Part shown: positions 43,984-52,623 of the stretch, piece after piece
Layout: each line of letters begins with the position of its first letter
How positions within the stretch are numbered: the first letter of the stretch is position 1
Assembly: GCA_016708845.1 (NCBI GenBank)
Contig: JADJFB010000001.1
Location: 1-64,000, forward strand
Reading direction: 5' to 3'
Length of the DNA: 64,000 nt
Source of the DNA: Bacteroidota bacterium
Lineage (GTDB): Bacteria > Bacteroidota > Bacteroidia > B-17B0 > Aurantibacillaceae
Position numbers and translations under genes: made by a program
Notes under the pieces: generated by a model
Told to the model about the DNA's origin: nothing
The model's input: only the letters and a program-made list of their open reading frames with translations
Databases searched by the model: none

Positions 43984-45256
43984 CTATTTTAACCTTTTAT
44001 ACTTTTGATATAGGTATGAGCCACCAAGAGACGCACCAAAGAAAAGCAATAGCTTAGCTACTTCTGGGAATATTTCTTTGAAGCCAAAGTTCCGTAAAAA
44101 TATTCCGTAAAAGGCTTCTAATCCCCAGTTAAGAGGAGAGATAACCGCAATTTTTTTCATCACCTCTGGCATCACAAAAGTTGGCACCCAGATACCACCA
44201 ATAGCGGCTAGTATAATCACGAACACAGCACCAAATAAAGAAGCTTGGTCGTGAGAGGTAGCAATCGTTCCTACTAATAATCCAAAACCTGTAGCTGCCA
44301 GACCCGATGAAAAGCTACTAGAAACAACACTAGGTAAATTATTTCCAATATTTAATTCAGGTAAACCCAATAATGGTAAAATAAATACCAACGCAAAGCA
44401 TCAACGCAAATTGAATTAAACTCACAATGACATAGGTTAACATTTTGCCTAAAATCACAATCATATAAGAGCCAGGCATCGTTAATAATCTAAAGGCGCT
44501 GCCATCATCTCGTTCTCTAATAATATTACCAGCTAAAGGAATACAGATAAAAAACATAGCAAATAGGGTCCATGCGGGCACATTATGTTGAACTGAGTTA
44601 GGGATAATAGAAGAGTTGTTATATGAAGCGTATTCTTCCGTTAAACTTACAATAGGAGTTAACTCCAATTTTGAAGGAGTTGCCAAGGGAAAACTCTCTT
44701 TCATTTTTTCATTTAAAGAGCTTACCATGCTTTGCATTTCTATTTGTGAAATAATTCGCTCAATAGAATTACTAATCGTGGTTTTAAATGATTTTTTAGT
44801 AATAGGGTCAAAGTATAATTGAACTTTTAATTTGCTAGTGTCTAAAGGCTCTACAATAGCTGTTGTGTCACCACTAAAACTTCCTAATAATTTTCCAATT
44901 CGCGCCGAAGATTTTTCTCGTAATTTTTTACTCGTATTTTCTGGAATAATAATGCCAATAAAAAAATGTCCAGTCGCAATTTCTTTTTTTGTTTCTTCAT
45001 CGCTCAATTGTTTTTTGGTGATCACAAAAAATTTAGATTTAATCAAAGATGTTTCTAAAACACTAGATAATGAATCGTGATCTCTATCAACAATCAGTAA
45101 TGGAACTGAAGCTTCGTTTACCGAGCGAAAGGTGGTATCCTGAATTAATGTAATAATTAAAATTAAAACCGTTGGCATAATAAAGGTAATAGCCAATCCT
45201 GCTCTATCACGAGTTAAGACTTTGTATTCTTTATATATGCTGTATAATAATTTCAT
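43984..45256 (-). pseudogene. ABC-2 type exporter permease, frameshifted into two pieces
   Basis: The first piece (44357-45256) has an N-terminal helix, a large extracytoplasmic domain and the helices around LAGNIIRERDDGSAFRLLTMPGSYMIVILGKML. The second (43984-44391) continues FILPLLGLPELN, LAATGFGLLVGTIATSHDQAS and FVMPEVMKKIAVISPLNWGLEAFYG, typical of the ABC-2 permease C-terminal half. One extra T in the coding strand near 44395-44397 separates them; with it removed the reading is QFALMLALVFILPLLG. The gene starts 1 nt inside the end of the ATP-binding gene (TAATG), so the pair forms one exporter. The transported compound is unknown. Confidence 0.85.
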
Positions 45257-46005
45257 TATTTATCTCTAAACTTTACTCCAGTAATTTTTAAATAAACCTC
45301 TTCTATGCTTTTACAATTATTATCGGCTATTAATTGTTTGGTAGCGCCTTGTGTTATTAATTTACCATCATCAATAATAGCAATATGACTACAAAAATCT
45401 TCTGCTTCTTCTAAATGGTGCGATGTATATAAAATCGTCATACCATTTTCTCTGTTCAATTTTTTTAAATGTTCAATAATAGCTTGTTTTGATTGAACGT
45501 CTACACCAACGGTTGGCTCATCTAAAATCAATAGTTGAGGGTTATGTAATAAACCAGCAATTAAATTCACACGACGTTTCATACCACCTGAGTAGGAAAC
45601 AATTTTTTGGTGCATGTTTTCTTCTAAACCAAGTATGCGTAAATTTTCTTTTACGTTTTCTTTTAAAGATGTACCGCTTAATCCATACATGTGCCCTAGG
45701 AACATTAAGTTTTCCCAAGCCGTTAATTTTGGATATAAGGCAATTTCTTGAGGCACAACACCAATCACTTGCTTACATTCTTTACTATGTGTTTTGTGTG
45801 TTTTTCCGTTAATGTAAATCTCTCCACTACTTGTTGGGAACAAACCACATAACATGCTTATAAACGTTGTTTTGCCAGCACCGTTAGGACCTAATAAACC
45901 AAATACATTTCCTTTATCTATTGAGAAGGTTAAATCATTAACCGCAGCTCTTGGTGCATCTTTGTATTTTTTAGATACATGTTGTATGTCTACCAAAATG
46001 CTCAT
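45256..46005 (-). CDS. ABC transporter ATP-binding protein
   Basis: A 249-residue ATPase with Walker A GPNGAGKT (near residues 38-45), Q-loop VPQEIALYPKLTAWEN, signature YSGGMKRR, Walker B LLILDEPTVG and H-loop YTSHHLEEAE. It belongs to the ABC-2 exporter family (NodI/CcmA-like). It overlaps the permease start by one base and abuts the hotdog gene at 46006. The pair with an acyl-ACP dehydratase-like gene recalls parts of aryl-polyene or flexirubin clusters, but the rest of such a cluster is absent here. Confidence 0.93.
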   Translation of the reverse strand: MSILVDIQHVSKKYKDAPRAAVNDLTFSIDKGNVFGLLGPNGAGKTTFISMLCGLFPTSSGEIYINGKTHKTHSKECKQVIGVVPQEIALYPKLTAWENLMFLGHMYGLSGTSLKENVKENLRILGLEENMHQKIVSYSGGMKRRVNLIAGLLHNPQLLILDEPTVGVDVQSKQAIIEHLKKLNRENGMTILYTSHHLEEAEDFCSHIAIIDDGKLITQGATKQLIADNNCKSIEEVYLKITGVKFRDK

Positions 46006-46449
46006 CTATGCGTTTTCCTGTAAAAATATTTTCATTTCGCAAGTGGCCACCAACTCATTATTGCAATATGATTTTGCTTCAATAATAGAAACATTCATCA
46101 CTTGCGTTTTAGTTGATACTTCCGTTAAAATTTCGTTACCTGATTTCGGTAAATGATGAATCACTAGGCTTTTGATATTTGCAATAAAGCCAACGCGTGG
46201 TAGGGTTTTATTAACTACTGCTTCGTAACCAGCCATGCTCGCAGCTGTTTGCGCCATATTTTCTACAATACCAGATTCAGTTAAAACGCCGTTTTGTGTT
46301 AAGATATGTTCATCTACAATATCAAAGCCGGTAATCACAGAAGCTTCGTCGCATTTATAAATTCTACTAATCAACACCATTGGCGGACGTTGAGGAATGT
46401 AATTTAAAATGCTATCTGAATTAACGATAGGTGTATTAACAGTAATCAT
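46006..46449 (-). CDS. hotdog-fold 3-hydroxyacyl-ACP dehydratase-like protein
   Basis: A 147-residue single hotdog domain. It has the FabZ/ApeP-type opening ILNYIPQRPPMVLISRI, a helix ESGIVENMAQTAASMAGYE in the position of the central helix, and a long C-terminal strand set. The catalytic His of FabZ is replaced here, since RPPMVLIS appears where HRxPFLLVD is expected, so the activity may be altered. It is first in a minus-strand run with the ABC exporter genes, so its product may be a lipid-like compound exported by them (inference). Confidence 0.78.
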   Translation of the reverse strand: MITVNTPIVNSDSILNYIPQRPPMVLISRIYKCDEASVITGFDIVDEHILTQNGVLTESGIVENMAQTAASMAGYEAVVNKTLPRVGFIANIKSLVIHHLPKSGNEILTEVSTKTQVMNVSIIEAKSYCNNELVATCEMKIFLQENA

Positions 46450-46541
46450 GTTTTTGTACGCTTATTTATGATAAACACTCAGACCAAGCCTTTGTTTAAT
46501 AGGCTACAAAAATACATTTATTAATGATTTAGGCAATAATA

Positions 46542-46592
46542 AAAACATGGTGACTTCGAGTCACGCCAAGACGCGATCAGTCACCATGTTTT
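46542..46592 (-). terminator. hairpin terminator with 14-bp perfect stem
   Basis: AAAACATGGTGACT (46542-46555) and AGTCACCATGTTTT (46579-46592) are perfect inverted arms, with a nested smaller hairpin in the 23-nt loop. It lies just past the stop of the minus-strand DUF4349 gene and has a T-rich tail in that direction. Confidence 0.85.
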
Positions 46593-46595
46593 AAG

Positions 46596-47524
46596 TTAAG
46601 CAAACCATTTTTGTTTCAGTAACAATTTAATGAAGGCTATAATTCCTACTATTAACAGAGCTATTGGCCATAATTTCACAAAAAACAACAAGATTTCAGC
46701 AAAAATGCCAGCGCCATCACTTACTGACTCTATAAATTTAGTTCCAAAACCTGGCTTGTACGGCTCAGATGGAAATGTGTAAGCGTAAGCTTCTGTTTTA
46801 GTGGTTTCTTTTTGATAGATTGCGATGGTAACAGTGCTATAAGAAACATCATAAGCTAATTCCATGGTGTTTAATCTTGAGTAGTCAGCAGATTCTTGTT
46901 TTACGGTTAATTCGTTTTCGGCAGCTACCATTTGCTCTAATTTTTTGCCTTTGTTGTCAATAGCTTTTTCTAGTCGTTTTTTATGATCCAAAAATCTAGT
47001 CTCTGATAATTTCGCAGATTGAAATTGCTTGGTAACATCATCGGCTTTTATTTTTCTGTAATCTAAAAAATCAATTAGGTTGGATATATCTGTTAAGGTT
47101 TTATCTAAGTCTTTATTTGGAATACGAATCACAATATCATTGTGTACGGTGTAATTAATAACATCCAACATACTGTCTTTAGTAGTTCTTACCGAGTTTT
47201 TGTAATTCACAGTGCTTTCTAAAACAGAAGAAGTAACATAACCGTTATGTTCTGATACAATACGTTCAATATCAAAAGTGGCTAATTTAACGTCTTTTAC
47301 TTTGAATGATAAATCCGCCGTGCGCACAAAAGCTCTGTTGCTATCAGCTTGCATGGGCGATTTATTTATTTTTTGAATAGTGCTTGAAACAGAATCGGCA
47401 AAGGCTTTAGACTTTTCTTTCTGTCATACATTTCTTCTGCTGAGGGTCCGCAAGAAAATAAAATAAGCGTTGTACTTAAAATGATGCCTGATAATTTTAA
47501 GTAAGTTGATGTTGTATTTTTCAT
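46596..47524 (-). pseudogene. DUF4349 lipoprotein, frameshifted
   Basis: A lipoprotein start (MKNTTSTYLKLSGIIL, lipobox LFSCGPS, ATG at 47524) is followed by EEMYDRK and then a break; the frame from there reads KSKAFADSVSSTIQKINKSPMQADSNRAFVRTADLSFKVK, the normal beginning of a DUF4349 domain, and runs to 46596 with a central coiled coil and a C-terminal hydrophobic helix (VKLWPIALLIVGIIAFI). The split is caused by the loss of one A (coding strand) in the run at 47418-47420. As annotated by simple frames it would appear as two genes (47366-47572 and 46596-47354). Function of the family is unknown. Confidence 0.85.
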
Positions 47525-47598
47525 GGTTGTGGATTTTACTATTGATGCCACAATCATGATTATAGTAACCACAATAATTTGTTAAGTTTGGTTAAAAC

Positions 47599-47634
47599 AA
47601 AAAAGCCGCTACGAGTTTTCGTAACGGCTTTTAA
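47599..47634 (-). terminator. hairpin terminator after the DUF4412-like gene
   Basis: AAAAGCCGCTACGA pairs with TCGTAACGGCTTTT with a single mismatch and a tetraloop-sized gap. It lies 17 nt past the stop of the minus-strand gene at 47651. Confidence 0.8.
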
Positions 47635-47650
47635 AAATTATTGAAACAAA

Positions 47651-48289
47651 TTATTTTTGTTCAAACTTCTTGTATTCAGCTGGGATAGCTAATTTAGAAG
47701 CATCAATAGATGATTTGTTGATTTTAGAAACTTCTAATTTGCTGATTAATGAACCATCTAAAGATTTTTCTTCAGACAATAAAGGCATAGATCCTTTAGG
47801 TAAATCTTTAATTTGGTTAAAGTAAATACTTTGTTTGTCTTTTCTGTTCCAAGCTTTTACTAATGGAGCAAAGAAATCATATTTACCAGAAACAATCCAG
47901 TAAGTAATTACTGTATTCTCATCTGTGTTTTTTACGATATACTCAGCACATTTTTGACCCTGAACCATTTTTGTATTTGCACCTTTTGAAGACACACAAG
48001 TCCCTTTAATGATTGGAGCTGTTTCGCTTTTGTGTTCTCCCCAAACTTTACGAACTGGATTAACAAATTTAATTTCGTTAGTTTCTGTATTAAATACGAA
48101 GCTACCTTCTACTTTACCAGATTTACGACCAATTTGATCTAATTTTACATCTTTTCCTTTTACATAATAAATGTTAGTAGTTGTATCTTTTGATGTTTCC
48201 ATCTTAAATTCGATACTGCCTTCGAAAGATTGAGCAACTGCCATTACTGATAATGTAAGACTTGCTACTAATAATTTAATTTTATTCAT
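47651..48289 (-). CDS. DUF4412-like secreted protein
   Basis: A 212-residue exported protein (signal peptide MNKIKLLVASLTLSVMAVAQS) rich in beta strands. FEGSIEFKMETSKDTTTNIYYVKGKDVKLDQIG resembles the DUF4412 opening (residues 21-53), and the later GQKCAEYIVKN, TYWIVSGKYDFF and KLEVSKINKSSID follow the family. Two Cys residues (TCVSS, QKCAEY) may pair. The family may bind lipids like LolA, which is a structural guess. It is divergent from yraN and single in its unit. Confidence 0.75.
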   Translation of the reverse strand: MNKIKLLVASLTLSVMAVAQSFEGSIEFKMETSKDTTTNIYYVKGKDVKLDQIGRKSGKVEGSFVFNTETNEIKFVNPVRKVWGEHKSETAPIIKGTCVSSKGANTKMVQGQKCAEYIVKNTDENTVITYWIVSGKYDFFAPLVKAWNRKDKQSIYFNQIKDLPKGSMPLLSEEKSLDGSLISKLEVSKINKSSIDASKLAIPAEYKKFEQK

Positions 48290-48346
48290 TTAATTTGTTT
48301 TTAAATTTGACACTAAAATAATATAATTTAGTTATAAATAAAAATT

Positions 48347-48709
48347 ATGCCAAATAATACCGAAAAAGGAACCCAAGGAGAGGAAATTGCAGTAGCTCAC
48401 CTTTTAAAACATGGGTATCACATTTTGGCAAGAAATTGGAGGCATAAACACTTAGAAATTGACATTATTGCTAGTATTAACGCTACTTTAGTGATAGTAG
48501 AGGTGAAGTTAAGAGCTAATGCTTATTATGGAAATCCAGAGGATTTTGTGACCAAGAGCAAGCAGAAAAAACTCATTAAAGCAGCGGACTTTTACATTAA
48601 GGAAAATAACATAAATTGGGAAACTAGGTTTGATATTGTGTCTATTATCCAAAATCCTAGCGAATTAAAAGTAGAACATTTGGTGGGGGCTTTTTATCCT
48701 ACGTTATAG
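48347..48709 (+). CDS. yraN: YraN family (UPF0102) putative endonuclease-like protein
   Basis: A 120-residue protein of the YraN/UPF0102 family, which has a restriction-endonuclease-like fold. GTQGEEIAVAHLLKHGYHILARNWRHKHLEIDIIA and the E-x-K pair in LVIVEVKLRAN are the family landmarks; the acidic and Lys residues there form the expected metal/catalytic core. The biological role is not established. It is transcribed alone on the plus strand, and a G-rich stretch follows it. Confidence 0.9.
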   Translation: MPNNTEKGTQGEEIAVAHLLKHGYHILARNWRHKHLEIDIIASINATLVIVEVKLRANAYYGNPEDFVTKSKQKKLIKAADFYIKENNINWETRFDIVSIIQNPSELKVEHLVGAFYPTL

Positions 48710-48741
48710 TTTAATTTTTAAACCACAGGCCGGTTGTTTGC

Positions 48742-48768
48742 GGGGTTGAGGTGGGGGTGGGGGGTGGG
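48742..48768 (+). other. G-quadruplex-like G-run cluster
   Basis: Four G-runs on the plus strand, GGGG, GGGGG, GGGGGG and GGG, are separated by loops of about 7, 1 and 1 nt (48742-48768). This is a strong G4-type pattern in an otherwise AT-rich genome. It lies in the 134-nt gap between the ends of yraN and the convergent anti-sigma-like gene, so it could act as a transcription block for either. Confidence 0.6.
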
Positions 48769-48843
48769 TATGTGAAAAACATGTTTCTCTAAACTCTAAT
48801 TTTTGAGCTTTTAATTACCTTTCATCTCAGTGGTTAAATAATC

Positions 48844-49890
48844 TTATAAACCCGATTTATGTGTAATACTTACACCGCCTAAAGTTAGAGCATAAGCTGC
48901 ATTATCAGTAGATGTTTCCTCGTCACCATTTACAGTTTTAACGCCCACGTGATTCAAATTTTTTAAAGCTCGGCTAGCAGCTGCCCAAATACCTTTTTTC
49001 TTTTTGTCAGGGTTTGCTGTAACTACTTCGTCATCGTTTTCTGTAATGACTTGCACTACTGTTTTATGTTTTGCAACTGGAGCTGCATTTAAAGCAATCA
49101 AGGTTTCGTTTTTTGGTGGTTCAACACTTGGAGAAATTTTGATAGTAGGATAAAGCGTGTCTTTTATAGATGATGCATTATTGTTTTGCGAAGAATTATT
49201 AGTTGCTAATAGGGCTTGTTCTTTTTTAGTTACGATTGGAGCTGAGGCTTGTAGAGCAACAGAAGTATTAGATTCTTTCGGACTTGTTAAGTCATTTGTA
49301 TTGTGTGTTGGTTCAATTGTGTTATTTTTTGAAGATACTGTTTGACTAGTTACAGCATCTGTCTTGTCTGCTAATGTTGAGGTTTCAGAATCAATCGATG
49401 TTTTTGGCCACAATATAAATAAGCCAATTAAAAATACAATACAAGCCGCTGCAGCGTATTGCGTTGCCGAAAAATTAAACCAAATAACTTTTGGTTTGCG
49501 TTTTAAGGATTGTTTGTTTTCAAACTCAATGGTTTCATCTGCTTTTGCAATTGTATAATTATACAGAGCCAGTTCTTTTGCAAGAGAAGGATTGATTACA
49601 CAACTTTTTTCTAATGCTAAGCGTTCATTTTCTGGAAGTTGGTTTTCGATGTAGCCAATGAATTGTGTTTCGGAAACTAAATCAGCTTCTGATTTTTTTA
49701 ATGAGTTTTTATTTGAAAAAGATGCGGCTTCATTTTCTAAAGTCACCAATGATAATTCATCCAAATTAATTTCTAATTCGGGATGTTGAATTAGAAATAA
49801 TTCTAATTCCACTTGAAGTTCACCTGTTAAATTTCCTTCCGAAAAATCTAACAAATACGCTTCGTAATTATGTATATCAATTTTGTGCAT
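48844..49890 (-). CDS. putative anti-sigma factor, membrane protein
   Basis: A 348-residue protein encoded directly behind the ECF sigma factor with a 1-nt overlap (TAATG). The N-terminal region (about 125 residues) is acidic and helical, like an anti-sigma domain, with LPENERLALEKSCVINPSLAKELALYN. One transmembrane helix (AAAACIVFLIGLFILWP, about residues 150-167) follows, and then a Thr/Ser/Asn-rich extracytoplasmic region with no recognised domain. No zinc-binding HxxxCxxC motif is seen, so it is not a ZAS-type. The anti-sigma role is inferred from position and topology. Confidence 0.72.
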   Translation of the reverse strand: MHKIDIHNYEAYLLDFSEGNLTGELQVELELFLIQHPELEINLDELSLVTLENEAASFSNKNSLKKSEADLVSETQFIGYIENQLPENERLALEKSCVINPSLAKELALYNYTIAKADETIEFENKQSLKRKPKVIWFNFSATQYAAAACIVFLIGLFILWPKTSIDSETSTLADKTDAVTSQTVSSKNNTIEPTHNTNDLTSPKESNTSVALQASAPIVTKKEQALLATNNSSQNNNASSIKDTLYPTIKISPSVEPPKNETLIALNAAPVAKHKTVVQVITENDDEVVTANPDKKKKGIWAAASRALKNLNHVGVKTVNGDEETSTDNAAYALTLGGVSITHKSGL

Positions 49891-50375
49891 TAAATAACAA
49901 CTTCTAATTTTCCTATGTAATTTTTTAAAAAGGCCCTTGCTCTAAATATGTAAACCTTCACTTGGCTTTCCGTTAAATTGGTAATCTTTCCTATTTCGTT
50001 GTAATCGTAGCCTTCATAATCTCTCAGTAAAATCACACTTTTTTGTATTTCTGGTAATTTATCTAAGGCATTATTTAAAATCTCCTTTAAGTCGCTATAA
50101 TGTTTGTTATGTTGCAAGGTATTTTCAACAACTTCATTATAATCGCCTTGCTTTTTTGCTTTTCGCGTATAATCCACTAACGTATGATGTGCCGCCGTAA
50201 ATAAATAGGATTTAGCATTGGTACTTTCTACATCATTTACCTTACGCCATACTTTCTCGAAAGTGTCTTGCACAATGTCTTTAGCCACGTCCACATCCTT
50301 TATATTCTTTAAAATAAAGCGATATAAGGAATCGGAATAGCTATCCACGCATTGATTATATTCGGTTACTGTCAA
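49890..50375 (-). CDS. ECF-type RNA polymerase sigma factor
   Basis: A 161-residue sigma-70 family factor of the extracytoplasmic function class. Region 2 shows FILKNIKDVDVAKDIVQDTFEKVWRK and region 4 shows LDKLPEIQKSVILLRDYEGYDYNEIGKITNLTESQVKVYIFRARAFLK, here quoted as separate family motifs. The start is a TTG at 50373-50375 (MTVTEYNQC), since no ATG is near. Its stop overlaps the next gene, a probable membrane anti-sigma factor. A long perfect inverted repeat lies 13 nt upstream of the start. Confidence 0.9.
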   Translation of the reverse strand: MTVTEYNQCVDSYSDSLYRFILKNIKDVDVAKDIVQDTFEKVWRKVNDVESTNAKSYLFTAAHHTLVDYTRKAKKQGDYNEVVENTLQHNKHYSDLKEILNNALDKLPEIQKSVILLRDYEGYDYNEIGKITNLTESQVKVYIFRARAFLKNYIGKLEVVI

Positions 50376-50388
50376 TTTTGTATTATGA

Positions 50389-50437
50389 GTTCAAACTATT
50401 CAAATTCTTGTGTGCTTTAAATTTGAATAGTTTGAAC
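50389..50437. repeat. 18-bp perfect inverted repeat upstream of the ECF sigma gene
   Basis: GTTCAAACTATTCAAATT (50389-50406) and AATTTGAATAGTTTGAAC (50420-50437) are exact inverted copies around a 13-nt spacer. Nothing on the plus strand ends here and the minus-strand sigma gene starts 13 nt further on, so the structure would lie in its promoter or 5' leader. Confidence 0.7.
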
Positions 50438-50502
50438 CAAACCTTTTTAAATTAAACTACACATAAGACGCTTGAGTTTGTTATAAAGTTACAATGCCTA
50501 TA

Positions 50503-50536
50503 AAAACAAAACCCTCTGATTATCAGAGGGTTTCAA
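50503..50536 (-). terminator. hairpin terminator after the lytic transglycosylase gene
   Basis: AAACCCTCTGA (from 50509) pairs with TCAGAGGGTTT (to 50534), with a 4-nt loop and a T-rich tail on the minus strand. It is 4-6 nt past the stop of the minus-strand gene at 50540. Confidence 0.85.
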
Positions 50537-50539
50537 TTT

Positions 50540-52051
50540 TTATGACACTAATTTGATTTTTTGTCCCATCAGTAATTGTGGGTTTTTCTTTAAACCATTT
50601 ATTTCAATGAGTTTATCAACGCTGATGCCGTATTTTTTAGAGATACCGTATAAAGTTTCTCCTTTTTTCACCTTATGTATTTTTATGTCGCTTGTTGCTG
50701 AGTTATCGGCTAATTTAACAGTTGTATCAACCTTGGCTTTAGCAGCTACATTAGTTTGAGGATCTTTTGGAGCATCCGTTTTAGGCTGGGTTGCAGGCGT
50801 GGCAGTGTTTTGTTTTACATATACAATTAATTTTTTGCCAGTTCTAATTCCTTTTTTACCAATGTAATTCCAAGATCTTAAATCAGCCACTGTAACGCCA
50901 TATTTGCGGGCAATGGTGCTTAATTTCTCTCCATTCCTTACGGTATGTGTTTTCTGTACTTCTTTTACAGCTATTGAACTTTCAGAAGCGACTAATTGTT
51001 GAGATTTGATAGCTGCATAAATTTCAGTTTCATTTGATAAGAAGGCACCAATTTTAGCTTTTGGCAACGTTAAACTATTTCCTCCAGCAGGAACTTCACT
51101 TTTGCGATATTGTGGGTTGAAATAAGCAATTTCTTCAACTGAGATATCTAAAGCTGCTGAAATTTGACCAAAAGTCATTGATTCTTTAACAACAGCGGTA
51201 TCTACTTCAAAATAGGTTTTACGAGGCGTAGAAGCATAGATATTATGCTCTGCTGGGTAATTCATCACATAATTAGCAGCAATAAAGGCTGGAACGTATG
51301 ATTGAGTCTCTAAAGGCAAATAAGGGCGAATTTCCCAATATGTTTTTTTGCCGCCACTACGGCGAATAGCTTTGCTAATAGTTCCTGGTCCTGCATTATA
51401 AGCTGCTAACACCATTTGCCAATCGTGAAACATGCCATATAAGCTTGTTAAATATTCAGCTGCTGCTTCAGTTGCTTTGTAAACATCCGAACGTTCATCA
51501 ACATATGAATTCACAATTAAACCATACATTTTTCCAGTTGGGTACATAAACTGCCATAAACCTGTAGCTCCACATCTTGAACGGGCGCAAGGGTTTAAAG
51601 CTGATTCAATAACGGCTAAATGCTTTAATTCTAAAGGAATATTGTGTTTGTCGAAGATTTCTTCAAACATTGGGTAATATAATTGAGATAAACCCATTAC
51701 ACGGCTTACTAATTCACGCTTGCGAACAGCATAAAGCTCAATAAACCCTTTCACATGAGGATTATATACTAAATCAAATGGAGAAGTAGCATCTAATTTT
51801 GCTAAACGGCTTTCGTAAACGAAATCTTCGAAACGAGGAACGCTGTCTTCAGCATATTTATACTTGTTAGTTTTTGGATAAACTGGCTTTAATAGTGCTT
51901 TTTCTAACACTTTTTGATTAGCTAAGCTATCTAACATAGCAGCCACTGGATTATCAGTTATGGTAAGCGTGTTTTGCGCAAACAAACTACCTGTAGCCAA
52001 AGCAGACACCAATAGCGCTCTATGGAATGTATGTTTTAATGTAGTGAGCAT
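50540..52051 (-). CDS. mltD: membrane-bound lytic murein transglycosylase with two LysM domains (MltD-like)
   Basis: An exported 503-residue enzyme that cleaves peptidoglycan glycan strands. The signal peptide ends GSLFAQ. The SLT domain has the catalytic Glu in VIESALNPCARS (near residue 149) and GATGLWQFMYPTGK, SLYGMFHDWQMVLAAYNAGPG. Two C-terminal LysM modules (about residues 366-411 and 458-503; HTVRNGEKLSTIARKYGVT and HKVKKGETLYGISKKYGIS) bind the wall and are joined by a Thr/Pro/Lys linker. The closing residues GQKIKLV end the second LysM. A lone gene with its own terminator. Confidence 0.95.
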   Translation of the reverse strand: MLTTLKHTFHRALLVSALATGSLFAQNTLTITDNPVAAMLDSLANQKVLEKALLKPVYPKTNKYKYAEDSVPRFEDFVYESRLAKLDATSPFDLVYNPHVKGFIELYAVRKRELVSRVMGLSQLYYPMFEEIFDKHNIPLELKHLAVIESALNPCARSRCGATGLWQFMYPTGKMYGLIVNSYVDERSDVYKATEAAAEYLTSLYGMFHDWQMVLAAYNAGPGTISKAIRRSGGKKTYWEIRPYLPLETQSYVPAFIAANYVMNYPAEHNIYASTPRKTYFEVDTAVVKESMTFGQISAALDISVEEIAYFNPQYRKSEVPAGGNSLTLPKAKIGAFLSNETEIYAAIKSQQLVASESSIAVKEVQKTHTVRNGEKLSTIARKYGVTVADLRSWNYIGKKGIRTGKKLIVYVKQNTATPATQPKTDAPKDPQTNVAAKAKVDTTVKLADNSATSDIKIHKVKKGETLYGISKKYGISVDKLIEINGLKKNPQLLMGQKIKLVS

Positions 52052-52174
52052 CGTGTTTGTTTTAGTTTATTAGTGTAACGTAATAATTTACAAAACGTTA
52101 CAATTATTAATAATTCTGTTACAACAAGTATAAAAAATATATTTAATAAACAAAAGTTAAAGTACTTTAATTTT

Positions 52175-52189
52175 TAACTTTGCGCTGTG
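52175..52189 (+). promoter_or_regulatory. TAnnTTTG box abutting the GTG start of the PH-like membrane protein
   Basis: TAACTTTG at 52175-52182 matches the Bacteroidota -7 box exactly, but is followed only 4 nt later by the proposed GTG start (52187-52189). No clear -33 TTTG is visible. If real, transcripts would have almost no leader. Confidence 0.35.
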
Positions 52190-52612
52190 AAAAACAAAGA
52201 CGAAGAACCAAAAGAGTATTTTGAGCGTAGTATATTATTAGTGGCAACTGTTGCTATATCTGGTGTTTTATTAGATTGGTTTAGTATAAAAATGTTGCTA
52301 GATGTTAATCCGTGGGGCTCTGCAACCGCAATCCCAGGTTTAATTTTGACACTTCAAGCACTTACTCTCATTGTAAATCCTTATGCCATTGTGTATGATG
52401 ATAGATTTGAAATTAAGCAATCGTTACTTTACAACCGAGAGTTTTATTTTTTAGACTTTAGAGGATTTGATGAAAAGTCAAAGAAATTAGTTTATAATGA
52501 CGGAGATACCGAAAACTTGCCATTATTAGGGATGCGAGCATCTCACAAAAAATTATTTAAAGCTAGATTAGCCGAAAAAATTAATGAAAGTCTTAAAAAC
52601 AGAGACTTTTAA
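52187..52612 (+). CDS. hypothetical two-helix membrane protein with PH-like domain
   Basis: Begins at GTG 52187 (MKNKDEEPKEYFERS). Two hydrophobic segments (about residues 16-36 and 46-66) are followed by a soluble beta-rich segment (YAIVYDDRFEIKQSLLYNREFYFLDFRGF ... LPLLGMRASHKKLFKARLAEKI), which looks like a small PH-like bacterial domain. No catalytic motif is visible. It lies 11 nt before the SCO-like gene and may share its transcript. The function is unknown. Confidence 0.68.
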   Translation: MKNKDEEPKEYFERSILLVATVAISGVLLDWFSIKMLLDVNPWGSATAIPGLILTLQALTLIVNPYAIVYDDRFEIKQSLLYNREFYFLDFRGFDEKSKKLVYNDGDTENLPLLGMRASHKKLFKARLAEKINESLKNRDF

Positions 52613-52623
52613 AACGAACTATC

